A stretch of DNA of 64,000 nucleotides, taken from the NCBI GenBank assembly GCA_035610835.1, contig CM069441.1, forward strand, positions 88,175,574 to 88,239,573. Direction: 5' to 3'. A program made the position numbers and the translations under genes. This stretch comes from Ophiura sarsii. Taxonomy: Eukaryota; Echinodermata; Ophiuroidea; Amphilepidida; Ophiuridae. Within the stretch, counting starts at the first letter, position 1. Each line of letters begins with the position of its first letter. Below the pieces are notes generated by a model, which saw only the letters and a list, made by a program, of their open reading frames with translations, was not told the origin of the DNA and did no database searches. Below are positions 49,772-60,127 of this stretch, piece after piece.

Positions 49772-50600
49772 GGTTCACGTCCCTGTTGGGACATGGACTG
49801 CTTTAGAAACAAACAAGCAAACAAACATGAACCGGGATTGTACCTTTAATTTTACACTGAACAGAATATAGGTCATAAGGTTATTACTGTGCGTGGGGTC
49901 GTACCCGAACTGCCAAGTGTGTTGACACTTACCAAGGCATGATTACACACAGCAGCGTCCACCCACCAAGCAATGCGGCGGCGTTATCATCAGACCTAAG
50001 ACTTATATTTCCCGTTATATTTACATGAATGCCATCAGACCAAAGTCAAATTGGACAACAACATCAGCAAGGCACACTGCAATACTAAACTACGTGTGTA
50101 AAATCAATGCGTAAAACGGTATTCGATCACTTCCAACCTTGATCTTGTAGTACATTATTTAAGGCCTCGGCCACCAAGTGTGAAGTGACTGAATCGGAAA
50201 CCCGCTTTCATGGACTGCACAGCAATCAAGATTCCCGTCAAGATTGCGTGATTCTAAACAACAATAGCGCTGGTCTCATGGAAGGTATTTACAAGCTTAC
50301 TTTTCACTGTTTAGTAAAATTAGTAAGTCTATCAAGGAGTTATCATACTTAATATAATAAATCCTTGCCCTTGGTCTATTTGATTAAAATCATGGTATGA
50401 AAATAATAATGTTAATGTATGGCATTTGTATGTATTCATGATAATTTGCTCTAGCTACATATCAACCTATGCTGCTGTAAAGTGTATGCAATCCATCGTG
50501 AACGTGTCAACTGGGAAATCCCAATGCATCGTCATTATAATTTGGGCAAGTGATTTTTGCTACCTCATTTGTAAATTGTAAATAATGTGTTTGGCAGTAG
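49772..50600. other. unique-looking non-coding stretch
   Basis: The least repetitive part of the right half, with mixed base composition. I see no open frame of note. A possible splice donor (CATGGAAG then GTATTTAC, near 50278-50293) might end a non-coding exon, but there is no partner to support it. Confidence 0.35.
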
Positions 50601-51138
50601 CGTTGCCAGAGGGAAAGGGGGAACTATAGGCCAGTTCTCAAGTCCTACTTTTTGGAACAAATCAGTTCCTATTAGCCTTTATTTTTCATCATAAAAACCA
50701 CTCAGTTCAGTTCTGTTCTGTAGCCCCCCCCCCCCTTTTTTGGGACCCTGGGTGTTTTAATGAAGTATGTGAACATGGTTTTCTCTACATTAACTAGTTG
50801 TAGGCTGGCTGGATAGTACACAAACCTAAGATAAAAGTCACAACTGATCTAGTTCCTGAGAAAATGCCCCCCTAAAGAGCCAAAACCTAGCATTTTTGCC
50901 AAATTCCTGACTTTTTACCCATTTGTCTGGCGTCTTGTTTATAGTCTTAACATCAGAAATACAAAATGAAACATACATTTCTAATAACTTCTAAACATAC
51001 TCATGCATGCAAAAGACTAGAAGTTCATACGAGGTGGCCGCATCGAGATATTTCCACTTGAATTTGGTCCGATTTACGACGTTTTTGTGGCTGGACCCCC
51101 TCTTTGGGGGTGCCATTTTCCAGTGGGGGGGGGGGGGG
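50601..51138. other. non-coding stretch, part of a diverged dispersed repeat
   Basis: The phrase CCTAAGATAAAAGTCACAA, then TAGTTCCTGAGAAAA (50826-50864), resembles CCTAAGACAAAGCTCACAA, then TAGTTGCTGAGAAAA, at about 52115-52153, so two old copies of one repeat seem to flank the hAT-like MITE. It contains a C run near 50724-50735. No gene seen. Confidence 0.4.
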
Positions 51139-51863
51139 CAGTGGCGTAACAGCCGGGGGGGCAGGGGGGGGGCGAAAAAATCTTTTGACCATGCGAAATG
51201 TTGTGACCGTGCAAAATATTTTGACCCTACCCCCCCTAGACTTGCTTCAAGTCTCTCTTGTTAGTCATTTCCATCTTCCATCTTATTTTTGCTAATTACC
51301 TTTTAGTATGCCAGTCATGACAGAAATGACACTTTACAATAATGTCCTTAAATATAAGGTCACACCATTGACCCTAGCCACCACTGTTGAGCCATATTAC
51401 TAATCTACCCCAGTCACCGATCTACCCAAGTTACTGATTGATCATAGCCACTGTTGCACCATATTACTAATCTACCCCAGTCACTGAACTACCCAGGTTA
51501 CTGATCTGCTCTCCCACCGATGATCGGGCGGGATGGATGGTAGGTGTGTAGGCTGGGACACAGTCTGCTTATTGGTACCTGTATCCAGTTAGCAAAATTG
51601 TTCTGTGGCAGGAATAATAAGTACAGCAGTTTCAACTGTAGTAGTAGTATAGTGTATAAGGGGGTGAGTGATTCAGCCTGGAAACAAGGCTAACCCCCCC
51701 CCCCCCCCCCCCCCCCCCCCACCACGTACGTGAAATTCAGGAGGTGACTGACTGGGAAAAAATGTGGGGCAACCTTTTACGACAAATTCCGGGACAGAAT
51801 TATTCTAACCAGGATTTCTTTTGGCTGTGCCCCCCCTGACAACCAACCTCTGTTACGCCCCTG
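51139..51863. mobile_element. hAT-like MITE inserted in a G run
   Basis: The left end is CAGTGGCGTAACAG. The reverse complement of the right end is CAGGGGCGTAACAG. At least eight G stand on each outer side, compatible with an 8-bp duplication of a G tract. Inside is a partial direct repeat of about 70 bp (CATATTACTAATCTACCCC near 51392 and 51459) and a 27-base C run at 51694-51720. No coding capacity. Confidence 0.7.
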
Positions 51864-52280
51864 GGGGGGGGGGGGGCATTTGATTTGTGTTTTTTGGTAT
51901 TTCTGGAAACATGTGGCACCAGTGGGTATAAACATGACTAATAAGTTCCTTAAAGGCCTAGAGACTGCAACAGCTACCCGTCAAAATGTGATTAAGTCAT
52001 GTCGGAAGCTCTACGGGCATTTTGACCCCAGCCCCCCTAAAATAGCAAGGAATGTGCGCGAAACCGATCTTTTTAACATTTTCCTATTTAGAGCAGAGTG
52101 GGCAGTTCCAAAACCTAAGACAAAGCTCACAAGTCCTTTAGTTGCTGAGAAAACCCCCTACAAAGTAGGTACTTCAAACTGTGCAACAGTGAAATAGACC
52201 ATTTTCAGCAAAGGTCGTCGAACTTTGGAAGGCCATAGCGACGGAACCGAAATTTGAATTTTTCCTTTCGACTTCCTCTA
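51864..52280. other. non-coding stretch with an unrecognised 105-codon frame
   Basis: The frame 51880-52197 (+) is open for 105 codons, starts right after a G run, and resembles no family I know. It overlaps the second old copy of the dispersed repeat mentioned at 50601-51138. I do not call it a gene. Confidence 0.35.
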
Positions 52281-52284
52281 TTAA

Positions 52285-52637
52285 AGGTAGATGACCCGAT
52301 CACATTTTCGTAACACAGAATGATTTCAAACATACGGAGATTTTCATATCATATGAAAGCTCGTATTTTTCTCATCATACTGAAATTTGACGGCCTAAAT
52401 CAGTATAATTACGGAGAAATCGATGAAATAACGTCGAATTACCGCGAATGGTGGTAACCACCGATATAATTTGTGTACTACTCAATGGGTACAGTTCACA
52501 GCATCTTATGCGTCTAAAATAAGAACCATTAGAGCTATGCAACTCAAACTTTGGAACACGACTTTTTTAAGGATGACCTTTCATGTAGAATAGAAAAATT
52601 CAAGTTGAAAATCGGAATGTGATCGGGTCATCTACCT
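52285..52637. mobile_element. TTAA-flanked MITE, intact copy
   Basis: TTAA (52281-52284) precedes AGGTAGATGACCCGATCA, and the exact inverted sequence ends at 52637 before TTAA (52638-52641). The terminal inverted repeat is 22 bp and perfect. The 353-bp body is non-coding. A second, damaged copy is at 55692-56026. Confidence 0.88.
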
Positions 52638-52641
52638 TTAA

Positions 52642-54462
52642 ACCATAATATGTACCTTTGAGTGCAATTTGAGCAAAATCCATGACCTATGGTGAACTAC
52701 CTGTCTCAATTGGCATGGAATGACTCCATACCAGCGTGGTACTGCATGATTGATTGCGTAACTTGAAGACGACGAGGCCTATTGTAAAATCTTTTTATTT
52801 CATGGTTGGGGGGGGGGGGGGGGGGGAGTGGTTGTGAACACAAAACCTACTTTAAAATGCTCATATAGTAAATCTATTACGAAGATAGATTTTAACAACA
52901 ACAAAAAAATACAGAAAAAAAAATGATGCCCAAGGGGACGAAAAACTGCTTTATTTTTGTACTTGGCCTAAGTACATATTTGTGTATGTGGTTGGGGGGG
53001 GGGGGGGGAGGGGTGCATGACATCATAAAAGTAATCAACATCTGATGAGTAGGGGTCATAACAATATTTAAAATGCTTTCATTTAGGGGAGTCTAAAAAA
53101 GGTGACAATAAATAACAGTTTTAGGGCAATTGTCTCATAAAAAATGAGTTTTAAACATTTTCTTTACTTTGTTCTGTTTTACGTATCGGTGGACAGCAAA
53201 AAAAGGGTTCTTTTAGTATGTAACTCTGGATAGGAATGATCGATTTCAGTCATTTATTTTTACTTCAGATGATCGGAAGAATATTCTCGTCAAAATATTA
53301 TTTGAGTTTTAAGTCAATTTTCTTTTTCTTTCTCAGGAAAAAATATTCAATCTGTACAACTTCTTTTTGACTCACCCTGTATAAGTTGCCTCTCACATGA
53401 TTTTTTTTTTTTCTTCAAAATTTATGTAATTCTAGATCTTTTTTCCCCCATCTTTGAGTGGGCCAAAGTTACACCACATGTGTGTAACTTTGGCACTTGA
53501 GGAAAAAATGCGTTCAAACCTATTTGGATGATAAGATATTTCAAAATTGTTTATAATTAAGGTTTGTTATGGTTCCTTGAAATGTTTTTAAAAAACAACA
53601 ATATTTCTATGAATATTTTACAGATTAGAATGTAATAGATACCAATATGCCAAAAAAATAAACACATTGTAAAACTAGAGAAAAACATTCTAAATATACA
53701 TGGTATGTAAATCATTTAATTTGTGGCGAGGTTGCTTTTTGACTTTTTACAAGCAATAACAAATAAATTGGGCTGTAAATGTTAAAAAGTGATTGTTTTA
53801 AAAAAAAATCATACTTTAACATGGGCCAAAGTTACCCCACTTTTCGCTTCTTTTTTCAGTAAATGCTGGTGTGTGTTGTAATGAAGAATGAAAATGAAAA
53901 TGAAATGGGTGTTGTTTTGTCATAGGTAAATTGTCTATCCAACCACAACATAAAAGTTGCTGAATATACCCAACATGTAGGTGAGGCAGTTGCAATTTGT
54001 CAACAACAACAAATTGTCCTAAAAACACCTAAAAATAAAGAAAAAATCCTGCAGCTTAGTGTGTTTAGGTTTAGTTCCAAATACACATATATGACGTTCA
54101 TTATATGTATAGCAGGGTAATATGTTGTTGTAAACTTGTAATTACATCAAATTACAAAATGTCACTATAAAACCTTTCTCAAAATTGCTTGAAGATGATC
54201 ACTTTTTCTCACCAAAAAGTGAAAACAGTAGGTAGGGTAGCCTGCTCGATTTTCCAAACGATTGCCCTGTCAGACGAGCGTAGAAATGTCACCGTAATCG
54301 ACCATGTTTCTAGTAAAAAGACGAATTTGAAAGATCTCTCAAAATTTACCTCACAATCCAATACCCCTGGATATTCTGTTACACTACATCCAACTCTTCC
54401 ATTATGGCACATACAATGAATACAAAGATCTATCCCCTACCCCTCGCTCCAATATTGGTCTT
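52642..54462. other. AT-rich non-coding stretch with G runs and a palindrome
   Basis: No gene is supported. G runs lie at about 52807-52826 and 52994-53008. A near-perfect 31-bp palindrome occupies 53463-53493, and its half GGGCCAAAGTTAC recurs at 53822. The frames at 54189-54419 (+) and 53816-54028 (-) have no recognisable product. Confidence 0.5.
53463..53493. repeat. 31-bp palindrome
   Basis: CCAAAGTTACAC and GTGTAACTTTGG form the two arms around CACATGT. It may be a footprint or terminal fragment of a mobile element, or a binding site for a dimeric factor. Confidence 0.6.
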
Positions 54463-54470
54463 ACCTATTA

Positions 54471-54651
54471 CAGCCCTCAAATTAACCGAAGGCACCGAAG
54501 GCAAATGCCGTCGGTGCCCCACCTAGTTGAATCGATGCCCTCAACTTCTGGCTGCATGTTTTTACTCCATTGAAAAGTACATAATTGCCTTGGCGCCCCT
54601 TTCAAATTGCCTGAAATTGCATGCCCTTTCTATTTCTTAATTTGAGGGCTG
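54471..54651. mobile_element. 181-bp hAT-type MITE with perfect 8-bp duplication
   Basis: The ends CAGCCCTCAAATTAA and TTAATTTGAGGGCTG are perfect inverted repeats. ACCTATTA lies directly outside both ends (54463-54470 and 54652-54659). It contains CCGAAGGCACCGAAGGC, a short internal duplication. Different terminal sequence from the CAGTGGCG family. Confidence 0.92.
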
Positions 54652-54865
54652 ACCTATTATAGGAGATGACATGCACATTTTATAGTCAGTAATCATAATT
54701 GATAAAAAATGCTCGGCATTTACACAATTGTTTGTACTGTCAAGTCTTTTAAATTTAGAACTTTGTCATGCAAACTTTGCCATTCTAGTTTAGCAATGCT
54801 CTTTAACCCTAACCCCCGAGGCACCTTTTCCAAAGAAATCTTTTTCGCAGCCAAATAGCGAGAGG

Positions 54866-54940
54866 AAAAAGGGGCCCCGGGGCTCGAACCCCGAACCTCT
54901 GGGTTCAGAGGCAGACGATCAACCGCTAGGCAACGGTGTG
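54866..54940 (-). repeat. tRNA-derived sequence with Pol III terminator
   Basis: The minus strand shows an A-box-like TTGCCTAGCGGTTGATCG, an anticodon-arm-like TCTGCCTCTGAACCCAGA, a perfect B box GGTTCGAGCCC with a paired T-arm, and a TTTTT stop directly after GGGGCCCC. The sequence that should form the 5' acceptor strand is missing and is replaced by a C run (G on the + strand, from 54938). The loop would read CTG (glutamine) if aligned by eye, but the stem is imperfect. A tRNA pseudogene or SINE head is more likely than a working tRNA. Confidence 0.6.
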
Positions 54941-55043
54941 GGGGGGGGGGGGGGGGGAACCTTACATGGCTCAGTATATTTCGCCATCTGTATCCCCTGG
55001 GGCCATTATTTCATCGAGAAACTGCCGAGCCGGGTGACACAAG

Positions 55044-55604
55044 CAGTGGCGTAGCCAGTTTATTTCATATTGGGGATAGGGGGGGGGGGGGGAAATGAAA
55101 GTGAAACCGACAGTGCAGTGGCATAGCTAGGATTTTTTTCAGGGGGCAAAAAAAGTAAAAGATTGCCCCACATTTGTTGGCAGTCACCTCGTGAATTTAA
55201 CGTAAGTGGGGGGGAGGGGGTGAGGTCAAAAAAAGGTGCACAGTCCCAACATTTTTGCACGGTCAAAAAAAATAATCGCACAGTCCAAAAATAGCACAGT
55301 TAACAACTAATGCCCAATCCTCCGGGTTTTCATAAGTTTTCCATATAATATTTTCCTTTATTTAACCCACTGCTGCATAAATTTGTAGACTTAATAAACA
55401 AATATGCCGACGGTTTTGCTATTTGGGTTACATCATCCCCGGGCCCCCACACACGTTTTTACCAAAACCACGCGCAAAAACAGGTATTCAAAAACCGACA
55501 GTGCCAATCTCGACCGACAGTTTTGAATCTAAACCGACATGACTCTAATATTGGGGGGGGGGGGGGGGGGGGGGGCAACTGCTCCCCTTCTGGCTACGCC
55601 ACTG
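55044..55604. mobile_element. hAT-like MITE, same family as 3824-4218
   Basis: The ends are CAGTGGCGTAGCCAG and CTGGCTACGCCACTG, perfect inverted repeats. GACACAAG lies directly outside both (55036-55043 and 55605-55612). Inside are ACCGACAGTGCCAATCTCG and other ACCGACA words shared with the first copy, several G runs (55080-55092 and 55554-55575), and a second CAGTGGCATAGCTAGG at 55116, possibly a nested truncated relative. Confidence 0.93.
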
Positions 55605-55691
55605 GACACAAGCACACCGCATCGTAGTAATTCATAGTACTCAAGAGTGTTAGGGTTAAGACAGGGGATATTTAGTGTAGTGCACTCTTAA

Positions 55692-56026
55692 AGGTAGATG
55701 ACCCGATCACATTTTCGTAACACAGAATTATTTCAAACATACGGAGATTTTCATATCATATGAAAGCTCGTATTTTTCTCATCATCATACTGAAATTTGA
55801 CGGCCTAATTCGGTATAATGACAGAGAAATCGACGAAATAGCGTTGAATTACCGCGAATGGTGGTTACCACCGATATAGTTTGTGTACTACTCAATGGGT
55901 ACAGTTCACAGCATCTTGTGCGTCTAAAATAAGAACCATAATAGCTATGCATCTCAAATTTTGGGACACGACGTTTTTAAGGATGAAGAATAGAAAACTT
56001 CAAGTTGAAAATCGGAACATCTACCT
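55692..56026. mobile_element. TTAA-flanked MITE, damaged copy
   Basis: It has the same left end as the element at 52285 (AGGTAGATGACCCGATCA), preceded by TTAA (55688-55691). The right end keeps only CATCTACCT before TTAA, because about a dozen bases of the inverted repeat and some internal sequence were lost. The body otherwise follows the other copy closely with scattered differences. Confidence 0.85.
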
Positions 56027-56030
56027 TTAA

Positions 56031-56716
56031 GGGGGGACTTAAGGAAGTTTTTTGTTGAATTTTGTTAGTGCTGTAATTATTGAACCATGACTCAAAAGTG
56101 TATAAAAGTATACCTTTTTGGAAAGGAAATGTATTAGAGAATCCAAATTTGGCATCAATTTTGACCAAAAATGTTGATTTTTTGAGAAAATCACAAAAAA
56201 TCACTTTTTTGACCCAATTTTTTTGAACAAAGCTAACAAACATAATTTTGAGTTAAAAATGCCCAAATCACTTGATGATGATGTTAAGACACAAATTAAT
56301 CTAATCCAATATTTTTTGAAATTTTGACAAAAAAGTGTTAAAAAAAATTAAAATTCCATTTTTTCACGTTTTTTGGCACTTTTTGGTCAAAATTTTCAAA
56401 AATATTAGATTAGGTTTTAAAAAAAATAAATCGTCCCTTCATTAGTGTCTTAACATCATTATAAAGTGATTTGGCCATTTTTTACTCAAAATTATTTTTT
56501 GTTAGCTTTGTTCAAAAAAAATTGGGTCAAAAAAGTGAATTTTGTGATTTTCTCAAAAAATCTATTTTTTTGATCAAAATTGACACCAAATTTGGATTCT
56601 CTGATCCATTTCCTTTCCAAAAATGTATACTTTTATATACATTTAATTAATAGTTCAATAATTACAGCACTCATAAAATTCAAAAAATCAAATCAAAAAC
56701 TTCCTTAAGTCCCCCC
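56031..56716. mobile_element. TTAA-flanked foldback element, 686 bp
   Basis: GGGGGGACTTAAGGAAG and its exact inverse are the ends, flanked by TTAA at 56027-56030 and 56717-56720. The two halves are inverted copies of each other over almost the whole length (for example GATGTTAAGACAC at about 56281 against GTGTCTTAACATC at about 56446). Transcripts would fold into a hairpin of about 340 bp. Its left TTAA is also the right TTAA of the preceding element, so one inserted at the target duplication of the other. Confidence 0.9.
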
Positions 56717-56838
56717 TTAATGCAATTAATATTGTGCTGAACGTACTTTTGAAACATTTTGTGATCATTCTAATGATATTTCCATGTTGCTATAATTAGT
56801 TTAAGAGTGGAAATTGTCATGTATGGATACCTGCTATC

Positions 56839-57096
56839 TACTCTCTAAATGTAAAATGAGTGAAAAGAGTGGAAATTCACTCGGAAGGGAGTGAAACGCA
56901 GGACAACCCGTTTTAGAGTGGAAAATTTCCACTCTAAAATGAGTGAAAATTAATTTGTTCACTCTCAATAGAGTGGAACATTGTCATATAAAATCCCCTT
57001 TCACACCTTTTAGAGTGTATTTCCACTCAAAAACTTGTTGTCCTGCGTTTAACTCTTTGAAAGAGTGGAAAACCACTCCTTTACATTTAGAGAGTA
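56839..57096. mobile_element. 258-bp MITE with GAGTG-rich inverted halves
   Basis: The ends are TACTCTCTAAATGTAAA and TTTACATTTAGAGAGTA. Inverted similarity extends deep inside (ACGCAGGACAACCCG against TTGTTGTCCTGCGT). The phrase AGAGTGGAAA or its inverse recurs many times. The 87-codon frame over the right part (56943-57206) follows from the repeat. Confidence 0.75.
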
Positions 57097-57195
57097 CTGA
57101 AGATATTAAAATTAACGTAGCAATATTGCATTTTGTCAGGACAGCTACCATCCTTTTTAAAAGAAATACTTGTCAGGAAAGCTTTCATCCTTTTT

Positions 57196-59852
57196 GTCTC
57201 GCCTGATGTAATCAGAAAGAGACTATGTTATCACTATTTCTGTCCGGCGTCCGCCGTCTGCCGTCCGCCGTATGCCGTCAGCCGTGTGCTAAGAAATACC
57301 TTTGTGACGCGATATCTGGAGATCCGTAAGGCCTATCGTGATGGGACTTGGTGGAGGGAAGGGGGGTGGTGCGTTCTGTTGCTGATTGATTTTTCAAGGT
57401 CATCAGGGGTCATACAAGGTCATCGGGGTCAAATATGCTTAAAACTTTTGAGACGCGTTGTGACGCGATATCTAGAGATCCGTAAGGCCTATCTTGATGG
57501 GACTTGATGTCAGGGAAGGGGGTGGGGTGTTCTTTTGCTGATTAGATTTTCAAGGTCATTGGAGGTCATTCAAGGTCATCGGGGTCAAATATGGGGTCAA
57601 ATAAGATCCGTAAGGCCAATCTTGATGGGATTTGGTGGAGGGAAGGGGGTGGTGTGTTCTTTTTGCTGATTAAATTTTCAAGGTCATCGGAGGTCATTCA
57701 AGGTCATCGGGGGTCAAATATGGGGTCAAATAGATCAGTAAGGCCTATCTTGATGGGATTTGGTGGAGGGAAGGGGGGTGGTGTGTTCTTTTTGCTGACT
57801 AAATGTTCAAGGTCACCAGAGGTCATCGGGGTCAAATATGGGGTCAAATAGATCAGTAAGGCCTATCTTGATGGGATTTGGTGGAGGGAAGGGGGGGGGG
57901 TGTTCTTTTTGTTGATTAATTTTTCGGGGTCATCGGGGGTCAAATAGATCAGTTAGGCCTATCTTGATGGGATTTGGTGGACGGAAGAGGGATGGTGTGT
58001 TCTTTTTGTTGATTAATTTGTCGGGGTCATTGGGGGTCAAATATGGGGTCAAATAGATCAGTAAGGCCTATCTTGATGGGATTTGGTGGAGGGAAGGGGG
58101 GTGGTGTGTTCTTTTTGTTGATTAATTTTTCGGGGTCATTGGGGGTCAAATATGGGGTCAAATAGATCAGTAAGGCCTATCTTGATGGGATTTGGTGGAG
58201 GGAAGGGGGGTGGTGTGTTCTTTTTGTTGATTAATTTTTCGGGGTCATCGGGGGTCAAATATGGGGTCAAATAGATCAGTAAGGCCTATCTTGATGGGAT
58301 TTGGTTGACGGAAGGTGGATGGTGTGTTCTTTTTGTTGATTAATTTTTCGGGGTCATCGGGGGTCAAATATGGGGTCAAATAGATCAGTAAGGCCTATCT
58401 TGATGGGATTTGGTGGAGGGAAGGGGGTGGTGTGTTCTTTTTGTTGATTAATTTTTCGGGGTCATCGGGGGTCAAATATGGGGTCAAATAGATCAGTAAG
58501 GCCTATCTTGATGGGATTTGGTGGACGGAAGAGGGATGGGGTGTTCTTTTTGTTGATTAATTTTTTGGGGTCATCGGGGGTCAAATATGGGGTCAAATAG
58601 ATCAGCAAGGCCTATCTTGATGGGATTTGGTGGACGGAAGAGGGATGGTGTGTTCTTTTTGTTGATTAATTTTTCGGGGTCATTGGGGGTCAAATGTGGG
58701 GTCAAATAGATCAGTAAGGCCTATCTTGATGGGATTTGGTGGACGGAAGAGGGATGGGGTGTTCTTTTTGTTGATTATTTTTTCGGGGTCATCGGGGGTC
58801 AAATATGGCGTCAAATAGATCAGTAGGGCCTATCTTGATGGGATTTGGTGGAGGGAAGGGGGGTGGTGTGTTCTTTTTGTTGATTAATTTTTCGGGGTCA
58901 TCGGGGGTCAAATAGATCAGTAAGGCCTATCTTGATGGGATTTGGTGGACGGAAGAGGGATGGTGTGTTCTTTTTGTTGATTAATTTTTCGGGGTCATCG
59001 GGGGTCAAATATGGGGTCAAATAGATCAGTAAGGCCTATCTTGATGGGATTTGGTGGACGGAAGAGGGATGGTGTGTTCTTTTTGTTGATTAATTTTTCG
59101 GGGTCATCGGGGGTCAAATAGATCAGTAAGGCCTATCTTGATGGGATTTGGTGGAGGGAAGGGGGGTGGTGTGTTCTTTTGGTTGATTAATTTTTCGGGG
59201 TCATCGGGGGTCAAATATGGGGTCAAATAGATCAGTAAGGCCTATCTTGATGGGATTTGGTGGAGGGAAGGGGGTGGTGTGTTCTTTTTGTTGATTAATT
59301 TTTCGGGGTCAAATATGGGGTCAAATAGATCAGTAAGGCCTATCTTGATTGGATTTGGTGGAGGGAAGGGGGGTGGTGTATTCTTTTTGCTGATTAAATT
59401 TTCAAGGTCATCGTAGGTCATTCAAGGTCATCTGGGGTCAAATAAGATCCGTAAGGCCTATCTTGATGGGATTTGGTGGACGGAAGAGGGATGGTGTGTT
59501 CTTTTTGTTGATTAATTTTTCGAGGTCATCAGAGGTCATCTGGGGTCAAATAAGATCGGTAAGGCCTATCTTGATGTGATTTGGTGGAGGGAAGGGGGTT
59601 GGTGTGTTCTTTTTGCTGATTAAATTTTCAAGGTCATCAGAGGTCATCTGGGGTCTAATAAGATCTGTAAGGCCTATCTTGATGTGATTTGGTGTAGGGA
59701 AGGGGGTTGGTGTGTTCTTTTTGTTGATTAAATTTTTCAAGGTATTACATCCCTTGCATTAACTACAATGCATACCTCTGTGACAGTGCTACATTGTATC
59801 ATGTTTCATCAGCATTTCTTTCAAGTCACTTTTGATGAACAGGCGAGACGCG
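57196..59852 (+). repeat. dispersed element with a 22-copy, 109-bp minisatellite
   Basis: It begins GTCTCGCCTGATGTAATC and ends near GATGAACAGGCGAGACG, whose reverse complement is CGTCTCGCCTGTTCATC, so the outer ends are inverted. After a CCGTC/GCCGT-rich start (57240-57290), about 22 units run from 57310 to 59740. Each holds GTAAGGCCTATCTTGATGGG, a GGAGGGAAGGGGG-type strip, GTGTTCTTTTTGTTGATTAA, and two to four GGTCA motifs. The usual spacing is 108-110 bp, with shorter units of about 95 bp where one GGGGTCAAAT copy is missing. The frames at 57133-57507 and 57591-57851 are repeat translations. Confidence 0.85.
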
Positions 59853-60127
59853 CCGTTCGAGAACCGCCTTGTTAAAGAAATTCTTGTTGAATTGAATGTC
59901 TAGGTGTTTGTTTGACTGAAAAGGGGTACCCGTGCACTGTGTTGTAATACAAAAATAATCAAAATAGATTCCAAAATGTTAAACTTTCCCCACCAATTTT
60001 CAAATTTGATTAATTTTTCACAATAATACATACATTTGTGTACCTTTATATCTGATTTTGTTTATCAATTATTAACTCACCTGTTAAATGGTTTTGCCTC
60101 CAGAATGCAGGCATTATACACTATACC

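Noticed and set aside
57133..57851. Frames of 124 and 86 codons
   Set aside because: They run through the 109-bp minisatellite and its leader, and their peptides simply repeat the unit.
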